Below are positions 8,846-17,269 of a stretch of DNA of 64,000 nt, piece after piece. Position 1 is the stretch's first letter; the number at the start of each line of letters is the position of its first letter. Both the position numbers and the translations under genes were made by a program. Origin of the DNA: Dechloromonas sp. A34 (GTDB taxonomy: Bacteria; Pseudomonadota; Gammaproteobacteria; Burkholderiales; Rhodocyclaceae); the NCBI RefSeq assembly GCF_026261605.1, contig NZ_CP102486.1:2666001-2730000 (forward strand), in the 5' to 3' direction. The notes beneath the pieces are model-generated. The model saw only the letters and a list, made by a program, of their open reading frames with translations. It made no database searches and had not been told where the DNA came from.

Positions 8846-8917
8846 AGCAATCTCCTTGTCGGAAAAGAAAAGCGGAGACGGCATCACCCCTCGGGGGAAG
8901 CGCATCCCCGCCAGGGT
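8846..8917 (-). ncRNA. Structured leader, radC-motif-like, copy A (DUF932)
   Basis: On the minus strand this leader folds as a two-tier hairpin: outer arms at 8913-8917 and 8886-8891, inner GGGGA/TCCCC arms at 8894-8898 and 8905-8909. A second hairpin pairs GTCTCC (8874-8879) with GGAGAT (8850-8855), which contains the Shine-Dalgarno of the DUF932 gene. The loop is T-rich. The same layout recurs before five other ICE genes. Confidence 0.65.
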
Positions 8918-9122
8918 CGATGACGGACCAGCGGTCGCCGGTCCAGAAAGGGCGCGAGAAATCGCGCCGGAACTCCAGGGCTGTCTTCGCGGCGCCGTGG
9001 GGCGCCGCCTGGTGTGACAACTACCAGTAGGGCAAACAAAGGGGCCTTTTCACCGTCACCGCCTGATGCAGTGCCGCTGAAAAGGCGGGTGCAGCCGACC
9101 GGCCGCACCCTTCATCAAACAT
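8918..9122. other. Intergenic spacer, no gene seen
   Basis: About 200 bp between the DUF932 leader and the end of the primase-like gene. It contains several short GC-rich dyads (for example GGGCGCGAGAAATCGCGCC near 8950) and may hold the DUF932 promoter, but I see no clear -35/-10 pair. Confidence 0.35.
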
Positions 9123-10148
9123 TCATGCCGCACGCGGCGCCTGGGCTTCCAGGCGTTGACGCCAAACATCGGCCCAATCGGTGCCGGCATGCTTGGGCAG
9201 GAACACCCGCACTTGCCGCCGACCGGTCGTTTTCTCCTCCCGCTTCAACCGGCGCGCCAGCGCGAAGGCGAAGGCCTGGCCGGCGAAGTCGCCATCGGCG
9301 TCGTTGTCGGCATAAATGCAGACCTTGCGCACCGAATCCGGCAGCCACAACTTCTCCAGGTTGCCGGCGTTGAGGCCGGCCCAGACCGGCTTGCCGGTCG
9401 CCAGATGCAGGGCGAGGCCGGTCTCGATGCCTTCGCTGATCGCCAGTTCCTCGGCCGCATCGAACAAACGGACCGCGGCGCCGTTGATCCCAGCCGAGAG
9501 CACCTTCTTCGCATCGAGCGCCGCGAGCTTGCCGCCGTCCCGAAGATAGGTCCGGTGTAGCGTCACGGCGTGGCCGTCGGCGCCTTGGATGCAGGCGAGC
9601 ATCGCTGGGTACTCGGCGATCTTGCGTGACTTGCCGGCGGCATCCTTCTGGTAATAGCCGAGGGCAGGGTGGAAGCGCAGCACCTTCGGATACACCGGCA
9701 GGGCGAGACCCCGGCCGCTCAGGTAGCGATCGACCTCGTCGCCCACCGTTACTGCTTTGGCCTCGTTCCAGATACGTTGGGCCAGCTTCTTCATGCGCTC
9801 GGCTGAAGGCTCGTTTGTTCGGGACGGTGCCGTCACCGGCATCATCCCCAGGCAGCGCTCGACGTCACGCAGCGCGGTGTTGAAGTCCGCGCCCATGACG
9901 GCTTGCAACAGCTTGAAGCCGCCACCCGGGCCGCATTGGCGGCAGTGGTAGTTCCCCTCGCCGAACTTGTCGGTGTACTGGAACCGATCCGTGCCACCGC
10001 ACAAGGGGCAAGGCAGGTTGCGCCGCTTGAGGATGCGTTCATCCACGCCCAAGCTCGCCAGGATTTCCGTCCACCGGCCATGGGCACGCTGCTTGACCGC
10101 TTCGATGCGGGCCGCGTACTCACGATCCTGCATGGCCAGCTCCCGCAT
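9123..10148 (-). CDS. Primase-like zinc-finger/TOPRIM protein
   Basis: About 341 residues. The N-terminal half has a CHC2-like zinc finger (CPLCGGTDRFQY ... CRQCGPGGGF, about residues 45-80), as in T7 gp4-type primases. The C-terminal half has a TOPRIM domain with ISEGIETGLAL (catalytic Glu) and IYADNDADGDFAGQ (metal-binding Asp cluster). There is no helicase domain, so it is a primase-only or regulatory protein; in ICEs such proteins prime the transferred strand. The start is at 10148 or 10133. Its 5' end overlaps the 3' end of the GHKL ATPase gene, implying coupled translation. Confidence 0.85.
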   Translation of the reverse strand: MRELAMQDREYAARIEAVKQRAHGRWTEILASLGVDERILKRRNLPCPLCGGTDRFQYTDKFGEGNYHCRQCGPGGGFKLLQAVMGADFNTALRDVERCLGMMPVTAPSRTNEPSAERMKKLAQRIWNEAKAVTVGDEVDRYLSGRGLALPVYPKVLRFHPALGYYQKDAAGKSRKIAEYPAMLACIQGADGHAVTLHRTYLRDGGKLAALDAKKVLSAGINGAAVRLFDAAEELAISEGIETGLALHLATGKPVWAGLNAGNLEKLWLPDSVRKVCIYADNDADGDFAGQAFAFALARRLKREEKTTGRRQVRVFLPKHAGTDWADVWRQRLEAQAPRAA

Positions 10149-11760
10149 TGGCAGAACCCTCTTCGGCAACCAGGGCCACCGAATGGCCGGGTGCAGCACC
10201 CACCCCCACGGTGACCTGGAAGGCCTTGCCGTGCAGCAGCGGATACCGGCCCAGCCGCAATTCCTGCAGCAGCGAGTCCAGCGTCTGCACCGGATCGACC
10301 GAACGCAGGCGACGGATCAAATCCGCCAGCGCATCGCGATCCGCATCCAGGTCCGAGGCTTGGAACTGGTCGTTCTCGTCGATGAAGGACGAGGCCTGAC
10401 GTACCGGCTCGCCGGAGGTCTCGCCGGCCGGGATGTACAAGACATCCCCGTGGCAGACGCCCGCGTCGGTGATCTCGGCTACGTCCTTGGCGGAGCGCAG
10501 GATGACGCTCCCGCACAGGATCACCGTCGGCCACACCCAACGCCCTTCCAACTGGACGCGAAGCTGTTCGGACACCGCTTCGACTTGCACCGTTTCCTGG
10601 TCCAGGAAACGTACGTGGCGCCATGCCCAGTGCTCGGAACCTAGGCCGATCCAGTCGAAGACCAGATAGCCCTTGGCCCGGGCCAACATCCAGCGCGCCG
10701 CGTTGTCGTCGTCCAACCAGTCGAGGGACACCAGGGTCACCGCGCCGCTCTCGACGGCTTGGCGGGTGGGCGCTACGGCAACTTGCCGGACATAGCTGCG
10801 ATCGTCATCCTGGATCGGATAGTCGACGATCTCGTCGAACAACTCGGCGGGCAGCACGTCAAGGTCGTTCAGCAGGTCCAACTGTCCCCAGCCCCGCATC
10901 GCCGCGTAGTAGGTCTCGACGAAGCGTTCTGGCGAAAGCTGGGTCTTGGCGACCTCTAGCGTCTGCCGCCAGCAGGCCTTCAACTCGGTATCGATCCGCT
11001 TTCTTTGTACGTCCTCGTCGATCAACTTGTCGCGATCCGGCAGGCGCGCCATGAACTGGCGCGAATCCAGGTGCACGACATTGACCTCATCGAACGGGCA
11101 GTAGTTGGGCTTCATGACGCAGAAGCCCTGCAGGAAGACCAGGGTGTTGTAGCTGAACTTGCCGTCCCGCGTACCGGTGAGGTGGACCGTACCCATCGGG
11201 CTGGCCATCGTCGCCAGATGCGCGGCGGCAAAGCGCCGCAACAGCGGTTTGCCGTTGAACAGCACCTCCACCGGAAACCCCAGGCACAAGCTCTCGATGC
11301 GATTTCCGAGGTCGGGCAGGTCAACGCCGTGCAACTCGATCCGGGTACCGGTAAAAGCTTCGGTGATGGGCTCCACCTCGATGGATGCCTTGGCCAGCGC
11401 CGCCGCGGTGTCGATATCGACCCGCTGATGCTTTGACGCGACGATGCAGCGCGTGGCGGCATACAGGCACTTTGAGAAGCCCACCCCGAAAGGGCGCTCC
11501 TTGGCACTGGTGGCCACATCCCAGCCCGACTCGTGGAAGCTCAGGAGCTTCTGAAAGTCGTCGAGGCCCTGGCCATCGTCTTCCACCCGCAGCACCTGCG
11601 CGGTGGCGTCGTAATGGATTTCGATGCGCATCGCGCCGGCGCGGCGGGCGTTCTGCAACAGCTCGGAGACGAGCGTGAAACGGTCGGTGAAAGCGTAGCG
11701 CTGGTTGCGCAGCGCGCCTTCCTCGTTGATTCGAACCTGTATCTGCATGATGTGATCCAT
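10120..11760 (-). CDS. GHKL-type (HATPase_c) ATP-binding protein
   Basis: A protein of about 546 residues with an N-terminal GHKL ATPase fold of the Hsp90/MutL type: N-box ELLQNARRAGA, G1 box VEDDGQGLDDF and G2 box PFGVGFSK in the first 100 residues. The remainder (about 350 residues) has no domain I recognise. Such ATPases occur on ICEs beside primase-like genes. The start is placed at the ATG at 11760 (MDHIMQIQV); an ATG at 11748 is also possible. A strong hairpin (11780-11805) lies just upstream but lacks the Shine-Dalgarno-sequestering arm seen in the radC-like leaders. Confidence 0.75.
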   Translation of the reverse strand: MDHIMQIQVRINEEGALRNQRYAFTDRFTLVSELLQNARRAGAMRIEIHYDATAQVLRVEDDGQGLDDFQKLLSFHESGWDVATSAKERPFGVGFSKCLYAATRCIVASKHQRVDIDTAAALAKASIEVEPITEAFTGTRIELHGVDLPDLGNRIESLCLGFPVEVLFNGKPLLRRFAAAHLATMASPMGTVHLTGTRDGKFSYNTLVFLQGFCVMKPNYCPFDEVNVVHLDSRQFMARLPDRDKLIDEDVQRKRIDTELKACWRQTLEVAKTQLSPERFVETYYAAMRGWGQLDLLNDLDVLPAELFDEIVDYPIQDDDRSYVRQVAVAPTRQAVESGAVTLVSLDWLDDDNAARWMLARAKGYLVFDWIGLGSEHWAWRHVRFLDQETVQVEAVSEQLRVQLEGRWVWPTVILCGSVILRSAKDVAEITDAGVCHGDVLYIPAGETSGEPVRQASSFIDENDQFQASDLDADRDALADLIRRLRSVDPVQTLDSLLQELRLGRYPLLHGKAFQVTVGVGAAPGHSVALVAEEGSANAGAGHAGS

Positions 11761-11821
11761 GAGTGCAGGCGGAACCCGGCCCTGGCGGGACGGATCCGCC
11801 AAGGGGGGAAAGAACGATCGG

Positions 11822-12139
11822 TCAGCCGAGACGGCGGATCGGCGGGGTAAACAACTGGCCGGCGGCCAGGGCCTCGATCAGGCTGTGCCCGAGGAACTCC
11901 CGGGGCAGCAGGTGCTGGGTGCTCAGGACCCGGCCCTCGGCATTGAGTCGTTCGACCTTCACGCCGATCGGATGCCAATGCACCCGGTAAGCCAACCAGT
12001 CGGCGCCGGCGATGACGAAGGTGCGGCCGGCCCGACCGGTAAGGACTTCGCTTTCCTTGACGAGGAACTCGATGTCTTCCGGCGCCTGGACGGTCAGCAG
12101 GGACGGGGCGCCGTGTGCGATGCGTGTTTGCGTGTGCAT
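11822..12139 (-). CDS. Hypothetical ICE protein (105 aa)
   Basis: Not recognised. A 105-residue soluble protein with a compact alpha/beta composition (FVIAGADWLAYRVHWHPIGVKVERLNAEG). It has a good ribosome site, GAGGAGGCCGCC, right before the ATG. It lies in a run of small minus-strand ICE genes, 10 bp after the 84-residue membrane-anchored protein, and is probably part of the same operon. Confidence 0.65.
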   Translation of the reverse strand: MHTQTRIAHGAPSLLTVQAPEDIEFLVKESEVLTGRAGRTFVIAGADWLAYRVHWHPIGVKVERLNAEGRVLSTQHLLPREFLGHSLIEALAAGQLFTPPIRRLG

Positions 12140-12149
12140 GGCGGCCTCC

Positions 12150-12404
12150 TCACAGCGCGCGCGGCGTGCAGGGCCCGTCGTCGGGCGCGCCTGCGTCCGT
12201 GCAGCGGGTCGATGGACCGAAGGGCAGATCGTTGATCCGCGCCAGGGCTTCGCGGTCGGCCGGCGTCGTCATCAGACAGTCGGCGTGATGCCGTTCCTTG
12301 ATGATCTGTTCCAGCCCTACCGCGTCTTCATAATCCAGGCGTCCGACGATGCCGTAGGCGACGAAGATCGCCAGCAGACACAGGACATCCTTGAAAGTGG
12401 TCAT
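12150..12404 (-). CDS. Small membrane-anchored ICE protein (84 aa)
   Basis: Not recognised. Residues 6-20 (DVLCLLAIFVAYGIV) form one hydrophobic helix, followed by a short soluble tail containing ADCLMTTPADREALARINDLPFGP. It may be a secreted or membrane-tethered protein. AAGGAGTCGTC precedes the ATG. It is followed 10 bp later by the 105-residue gene. Confidence 0.6.
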   Translation of the reverse strand: MTTFKDVLCLLAIFVAYGIVGRLDYEDAVGLEQIIKERHHADCLMTTPADREALARINDLPFGPSTRCTDAGAPDDGPCTPRAL

Positions 12405-12467
12405 GACGACTCCTTGAAAGGGGAGGGCCTTCGCGTTGGCGACCAGCCCGAAAAATGGGAGACGGCA

Positions 12468-13049
12468 TCAGGCGAACAGGTCGCCCTGCACGGCCATCCG
12501 CTTAAGTTGCTCGTTGATCCACTGGGGGTTCTTGGCGAGCCGGGCCTCGACCCATGCGGGGTTGTTGACGACGGCGTCGCACACCCAGTCGGGGTAGCGC
12601 TCGAGCGTGGCGTTGAACCAGGCCTTCAGGTTGTGACGGATGCGGTCGCGCACTTCCTCCGCGTCGACCCGACCGCAGTACGCGATCGGCGACAGCGGGC
12701 TGCAGCCGACGACGCGCAGGCAACTCACGAAGGAGAACGGCAGGCCGTCCTTCTCGCGTTCGCTGAACACCCAGCGCAGGGTGTCGAACTTTTCTGCCAG
12801 GGGCGTCGCCGGGTCGGCCAGTTGGCTGACTTCCTGCAGCAGGCGCCAATGCAGAAAGACGATGTCTTCCTCGCTCCATTCGACGGGGGCGTCCTCGTCG
12901 TCGAGCAAAGCATCCAGGGCGGCGCGATCGGGGATCGCCGCCGGACGGTGACGCGAGGTGGCCGCGAAAAAAAAGGGAAGAATCGGCGGCACAACTGGGC
13001 CCACGGGCGTGGGACGGGAAACTCGGGGGGATACGCTCTGATTCAGCAT
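12468..13049 (-). CDS. Hypothetical ICE protein (193 aa), radC-like leader
   Basis: Not recognised. A 193-residue acidic soluble protein with DEDAPVEWSEEDIVFLHWRLLQEV and a Trp-rich C-terminal half (LKAWFNATLERYPDWVCDAVVNNPAWVEAR broken up by charged residues). It has no membrane segment. It is the first gene of the minus-strand block after the divergent hairpin-rich spacer. Its Shine-Dalgarno GGAGCC is the arm of a strong hairpin, which suggests translational control. Confidence 0.65.
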   Translation of the reverse strand: MLNQSVSPRVSRPTPVGPVVPPILPFFFAATSRHRPAAIPDRAALDALLDDEDAPVEWSEEDIVFLHWRLLQEVSQLADPATPLAEKFDTLRWVFSEREKDGLPFSFVSCLRVVGCSPLSPIAYCGRVDAEEVRDRIRHNLKAWFNATLERYPDWVCDAVVNNPAWVEARLAKNPQWINEQLKRMAVQGDLFA

Positions 13050-13115
13050 CGTTGGCTCCAGGAAAAAATGGAGGCAACGTGCACCACGACTGGGGGCATA
13101 TGCCCCCGTGGGGTG
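13050..13115 (-). ncRNA. Structured leader, radC-motif-like, copy B
   Basis: Minus-strand leader with the clearest fold of the set. The arm CGTTGCCTCC (13079-13070) pairs with GGAGCCAACG (13059-13050), 9 of 10 pairs, around a T-rich 10-nt loop. The 3' arm is the Shine-Dalgarno and abuts the ATG. Upstream, CCAC/GTGG pairs flank an inner GGGGGCATATGCCCCC palindrome (13092-13107). Confidence 0.7.
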
Positions 13116-13592
13116 AGAAACGGCCGACCCGCTACGGGCGGAACGGCGCTATGGGAAGAAGCTCCAGGGCTGGCTTGAACGGGCGGTGAGAACCGCCGTG
13201 ATCGGTGTACCAGCTACCGATCGAGGAAGGCTTTCGGGGGAGGGGCGCTTACGAAATCGTTGAAGCGCTTCGCCCCTGCCTCGAAAACTTGCCTCGATGG
13301 CATGGGTGCGACAGGCACCCATATCGGTGCCGGCAAGATCGTCGCACGCGGCACCGGGGAAGCCGATGGCATACGTGACAGACAGGAAACTCCAGGGCTT
13401 GCCTTGTTTGAATGCAGGGCCAGCTACTGCATGACGTCAAGGTAGCGGAGCCGGATTGCCGAGTCAATCCCGAAAACCTGCCCGAATCGGGGCCGATGCC
13501 GAAAGGCCCCTCAGGTGACGGCCATTTCCGGTGGCGAATGAGCATGCTGTTGCGGATGATTGCTCCGAACGCGGTATTTCGAGGAGCACGGC
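13116..13592. other. Divergent hairpin-rich spacer, candidate origin/promoter region
   Basis: About 480 bp between two divergent blocks with no credible gene. It contains a series of perfect dyads: GGCGGT/ACCGCC at 13182-13197, GATCGGT/ACCGATC at 13200-13222, and ATGGGTGC/GCACCCAT at 13302-13322, with more imperfect ones to 13360. Such clustered hairpins would suit divergent promoters, an origin of transfer, or both. I found no nick-site consensus I can name. Confidence 0.45.
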
Positions 13593-14363
13593 ATGTCGGA
13601 GATCCAGATCGTCAAGGTAGACCAAGGGGCCGTCAACGCTCGCATTCTCGCCAAGGAGGCCAAGGCCGACTTCCGACGCGTCGAGGCGGCCAGCCTGAAG
13701 ATGCCGACGCGCTTCACCAGCGCCGAGGGCAAGCGTTTTTTTGCGCGGCTATTCAACACGCTGCAGCTCAACACTCACTTCATCTCGGTGATCGCCCGCA
13801 CGCGGCTCGAACACGACGACGTTGCCAAGATCGAGGACACCATCCGCGCCCAGATGGACGCGGTGACCGCAAACCTCAACCACGCCATCGACGGCGCGGA
13901 AGCGCTGTTCAAGGTACATGGCATTACCAGCACTGCGACCTACGACACCGTGCCGCTGGATGTGGACGTCCATGTTCTGTCGTCGATCGGTCGACGCTTC
14001 CTGGAGGTGCTGGGCAAACTCGATCAGCTGATGCCGTTGTTGCAGACCCTGGAGATTCACGAAGTGATTACCACCCAGGCCGTCGACATGCAGCGCGCGG
14101 GTCTCAAACGGCAGGTGCGCGATGTCGCGAATGGTGCGCGCAACTTTGCGATGGGGTTGCGGCGGCGGATGAATGCCCTGGACGCGCACGATGTCGAAGG
14201 CCGCAGCGGGCCAAGCCGGCAAGAGGCCGAAGCCGTGGGTGTAACGGATGGCGCGGAAGAACCCGGTCCGGAACGCGACGCGGCACTCGATCCGACGGAT
14301 GCCGACTCCAGCGCGCGATTGCCGGAAGGCCTGGGAAGCACCGTATCGGCAGTTGGTGATTAA
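13593..14363 (+). CDS. DUF1845 / AcaB-like ICE protein (PFL_4669 type)
   Basis: A 256-residue protein. Residues 35-190 match the DUF1845 family of ICE proteins (PFL_4669 type, related to AcaB-like regulators): RFFARLFNTLQLNTHFISVI, then ALFKVHGITSTATYDT, then RRFLEVLGKLDQLMPLLQTLEI. The C-terminal 60 residues are low-complexity and acidic. If AcaB-like, it would act with the FlhDC-like activators in controlling transfer; that is inference. GAGGAGCACGGC precedes the ATG. It opens the plus-strand block. Confidence 0.75.
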   Translation: MSEIQIVKVDQGAVNARILAKEAKADFRRVEAASLKMPTRFTSAEGKRFFARLFNTLQLNTHFISVIARTRLEHDDVAKIEDTIRAQMDAVTANLNHAIDGAEALFKVHGITSTATYDTVPLDVDVHVLSSIGRRFLEVLGKLDQLMPLLQTLEIHEVITTQAVDMQRAGLKRQVRDVANGARNFAMGLRRRMNALDAHDVEGRSGPSRQEAEAVGVTDGAEEPGPERDAALDPTDADSSARLPEGLGSTVSAVGD

Positions 14364-14756
14364 CGTCGATGGCTGCTGCCTGGAGGGAACTTCACGGTCA
14401 GTGATTCTGTTATCGGGGCCGCTGAACCTGCACGGCGGCGTTCGCGCTCATGGCCATTGCATTGGCATTTCCGAAGCCGTTTGACGTTTTCCCGGTCGAC
14501 GCACCCATACATCTGATCAGCGAAGGTGACCGATTTGCGTTGCCACCATCCAGAGCGTGATTAGAGCAATCTGATCCATCTATTCGGGATCGTCTGCTGT
14601 AAGCCCCCCACCACGCGCAGCGGACGCCCGAACATGCCCCACCCGCCATTTTCCTCCGCCAAAACTCAACAATTATGTTGATAGCAATAACTACATAAGT
14701 CGCCCTGTTTCGATAGTCCAGTGACCGTCATTCTTGTTGATTGAAAGGACAACACG
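14364..14756. promoter_or_regulatory. Upstream region of XRE regulator with 26-bp dyad at 14673-14698
   Basis: No gene is evident in this 390-bp stretch. Just before the XRE gene lies an AT-rich dyad, 26 bp in all, starting TTATGT and ending ACATAA, with a partly symmetric centre. This is a plausible autoregulatory operator. A fully symmetric 26-bp palindrome with the same outer hexamers lies upstream of the nrd operon (52138-52163). Confidence 0.5.
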
Positions 14757-15116
14757 ATGGCGGTAAAGAAAAAAGACTCCGCCCGTCTGGCGAAGCGATT
14801 GGGGGGCAACCTATCGAAGCGACGCAAACAGCTGGGATGGACACAGGAAAGGGTCGCGGAGCGGGTCGGCGTTGACGCCGAAACCATTTCGCGCATCGAG
14901 CGAGGCGCGCATTTGCCGTCCCTGCCGACGCTGGACAGGCTTGCGCTGGCACTCCAATGTTCTGCTGGCGACCTGTTATCCACGGAAGGACCAGAAGAGG
15001 CCAGCGAAGCTGCAACCTTCGGCGCATGGATTTCCGAACTGGGGACTGACGATCGGGCATTCGTTATGACGGTCGTGCGGAACTGTTGTGAGTACTTGGG
15101 CAACCGCTCGAAATAG
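14757..15116 (+). CDS. XRE-family helix-turn-helix regulator
   Basis: A 119-residue repressor-like protein. The HTH lies at residues 15-72: LSKRRKQLGWTQERVAERVGVDAETISRIERG, with LPTLDRLALALQCSAGDLL completing the five-helix fold. The C-terminal 40 residues may mediate dimerisation. AAAGGACAACACG supplies the ribosome site. It probably controls ICE maintenance or cargo genes and may bind the TTATGT/ACATAA dyad upstream of its own start. Confidence 0.85.
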   Translation: MAVKKKDSARLAKRLGGNLSKRRKQLGWTQERVAERVGVDAETISRIERGAHLPSLPTLDRLALALQCSAGDLLSTEGPEEASEAATFGAWISELGTDDRAFVMTVVRNCCEYLGNRSK

Positions 15117-15784
15117 CCAATATTTCCACCCACCGGGGGGAGCATGGGCCGCACGGCCCCGAAATGTCGTGGGAGAAACCCTCCAGTCGCTCTCCCCGGT
15201 GGATAACTGGCAGGCGGCCACCAAGGCGCCTGATGAGACGCGGGCACAAATCATGGTCCTATCCGCCAACACGGGCTTGAGCCGGATCGGCTTCGTCCGC
15301 GATCCGGCGCCTGGGCGGCAAACTTGATGACGGCGTGCCGGAATGGGTTCCGTACCGGTGCCATCTCCAATCGCTGGCGTGTGCGGCCCCTTTCGGCTGG
15401 CGCGTCCCGGGGCGTCTTGCGTCGGCCCACCGACCTCAATATCGTATCGACAGGTTCCCCGTCAGGCTGGCCTGACACCGTGGGCACCCTCACCGCTCTC
15501 GTGGTGGCGTCGCAGTCGATACCTGCCTGTTGCCCAACGATCCGCTGTCGCGCGTGCTGCGTGGTGCAGGTGCGGATCGGCTGATCTTTCCCGACCCGGA
15601 CGCCCTTGGCCGTCATGCGGTGGGATTCACTTTCTTGCTCATCCTTCCATGCCGCGCGACCGGGGCGCCGGCGGCATGTCGTCGAGTTCTGCGTTCCCTA
15701 TCGGCCCGCGCCATCCTGACCTAGCGCGGCCGCAACAGAGCAGGTCATGTCCTTTATCGGCACCCGCCGTGACGAGGCCCGATC
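15117..15784. other. Gene-poor spacer with one 22-bp dispersed repeat
   Basis: About 670 bp between the XRE and AlpA genes. Long open frames exist but look like GC-rich noise with no family signature. A 22-bp element at 15506-15527, beginning GGCGTCGCAGTCG and ending ACCTGCC, is identical to the reverse complement of 45080-45101. It lies upstream of, and in the same direction as, the AlpA gene. Confidence 0.45.
15506..15527 (+). repeat. 22-bp dispersed element, copy 1
   Basis: Core GGCGTCGCAGTCG, then A or T, then TACCTGCC. Exact match to the copy at 45080-45101 (minus strand) and one mismatch from 51914-51935 (minus strand). Each copy precedes ICE genes read in its own direction. Confidence 0.6.
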
Positions 15785-16060
15785 ATGCCCAACATCCGTA
15801 CCAGTACCGCCGCGAAGGTGGCGGCGTCCAGCGCTCTTCCAACTACGCCCGCCGCTCCGGTTTCGACCCTGACGCTGCCCGAGACCGGCTTTCTGCGCCA
15901 GCCCCAGGTGTTGGCCTTCGTTCCCATCTCCAAATCCACCCTCTGGCGGCGCATCCAGGCGCGCACCTTTCCCGAGCCGGTCAAGCTTTCGGAGCGGGTG
16001 ACCGTCTGGCGCGCGGAAGATATCCGCCGCTGGATCGCGCAGCAAGGCCAGTCCGGGTGA
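15785..16060 (+). CDS. AlpA-family phage/ICE regulator
   Basis: A 91-residue winged-HTH protein of the AlpA family, which in P4-like and ICE systems activates the integrase or excision genes. The signature is GFLRQPQVLAFVPISKSTLWRRI followed by FPEPVKLSERVTVWRAEDIRRWI. The N-terminal 35 residues are Ala/Thr-rich and probably disordered. The tyrosine-recombinase-like gene 260 bp downstream is the expected neighbour. The ribosome site is weak (GAGGCCCGATC). Confidence 0.88.
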   Translation: MPNIRTSTAAKVAASSALPTTPAAPVSTLTLPETGFLRQPQVLAFVPISKSTLWRRIQARTFPEPVKLSERVTVWRAEDIRRWIAQQGQSG

Positions 16061-16317
16061 CGGGCAAGGCAATGAGCGGGGACCGGTTCGGCTCGCAACG
16101 GCGGCGTCGTTCGCGTATCGACCGGGTCGGCGCCGACCCGCCACATGCGTCTCGCGTGCGGTCATCGGTCCGGACGGCCAGTTCTTGGGCGACGGCGGCG
16201 CGCTCGGCCTGATGACGAAATCCCGCGCCTTTCCCGGCGTTTTCGCCTGGCGAAGGGTGCGTCGGCGCTCGAACATTCGGGCTAATGACGATCGAGAGAT
16301 GATGGGAGAAACAAGAC

Positions 16318-17262
16318 ATGCAAGGCAACCAGGAGGTCGACAAGTACCACGACAATGCATTGCAATCTGTTGAGATGCTCCGTGCCGTCATTGGCGGTGA
16401 GACCTACGAGGCGGTGGCCGTGCGCTTCGGCGTCTCGCGCACGGCGGTCGAGCGGCGCATCAAGTCCGTCGCGGTCCAACTCACCCAGGTGGTGGGCGTG
16501 GATGGACTCAAGGAAGAGGGCGCGGCTTTCGTGCGGCGGCTGCGCCTGCATCGGGAGGCCATCCTGGTCGCGCTGGAAGGGTTCGAGCCCCAGCCGCCGG
16601 TCGGCACTCGTCCGGCGCGCGTATTGTCAGCGGCGGAGGTGACCCAGGGCGCGGTGCGCATCAAGGGCCGCACCAGCCGCACCTGGCACGACCTGGCCCT
16701 GTACTACATGCTATTCGCCACGGGTCTGCGCCCACTTGAGATCGCCCGGATCGAGGTGCGCGACTACCTGCATGCCGACGGTAGCGTGTGCCGGGAATCG
16801 GAGTTGCGTGCCGACGCGGCGATCAACGGCAAACTCCGGCCACTGTACTTCAGCAGCAGCCGGCTCGACGATGCGCTGGCCGCCTATTTCCGCGAGCGTC
16901 TCGCCGGCGGACATGGCCTGGGTGGGCCGGATGTCTACCGTGGCTTGGACCCGGGTAGCCGACTATTCCTTTCCCCGAGGGGCGAGCCCTACAAGATCAC
17001 GCCTAACAATGGCGAGCCCGGACAGAACCGCTACGTCTGCCGGGCGCTGCTGGAGATTTACCGCAAGTTGTTCCGTTACGCCGAACTCAAGGGGTTGAGC
17101 ACCCAGTCGGCGCGCCTTACCGTGATATCGCGGATGTATGAGCGTGGGGCCGACGAGGATCAGGTGGGTGCGATCCTGGGGGTCGGCGAGCGCAGTGCAG
17201 TGCGGGAACTGCTGCCACGGCCCAAGCCGACGCTGGCGGAACTACTCGATGAGTTGATTTGA
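16318..17262 (+). CDS. Tyrosine-recombinase-like protein with N-terminal HTH, catalytic residues partly lost
   Basis: A 314-residue protein. Residues 20-55 look like an HTH (GETYEAVAVRFGVSRTAVERRI). Residues 120-300 follow the tyrosine recombinase fold: LYYMLFATGLRPLEIARIEV supplies the first arginine box. The second box reads TQSARLTVISRMY instead of the usual HxLRH, the LGH motif reads LGVGERS, and no Tyr stands at the expected nucleophile position. It may therefore be a DNA-binding regulator or an inactive integrase. GGGAGAAACAAGAC precedes the ATG, and the DUF1173 gene follows 7 bp later. Confidence 0.65.
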   Translation: MQGNQEVDKYHDNALQSVEMLRAVIGGETYEAVAVRFGVSRTAVERRIKSVAVQLTQVVGVDGLKEEGAAFVRRLRLHREAILVALEGFEPQPPVGTRPARVLSAAEVTQGAVRIKGRTSRTWHDLALYYMLFATGLRPLEIARIEVRDYLHADGSVCRESELRADAAINGKLRPLYFSSSRLDDALAAYFRERLAGGHGLGGPDVYRGLDPGSRLFLSPRGEPYKITPNNGEPGQNRYVCRALLEIYRKLFRYAELKGLSTQSARLTVISRMYERGADEDQVGAILGVGERSAVRELLPRPKPTLAELLDELI

Positions 17263-17269
17263 GACCGCC

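Noticed and set aside
11780..11805. Strong hairpin before the GHKL ATPase as another radC-like leader
   Set aside because: It lacks the second hairpin that hides the ribosome site, so I left it out of the six.
13050..13115. Rho-independent terminator at the GGGGGCATATGCCCCC palindrome
   Set aside because: It lies upstream of a start codon in the gene's direction and is part of the leader fold, with no T-run behind it.
15343..16212. Open frame of ~290 codons spanning the XRE-AlpA spacer
   Set aside because: Low-complexity Arg/Pro/Ser composition, no ribosome site, and it overlaps the convincing AlpA gene in another frame.
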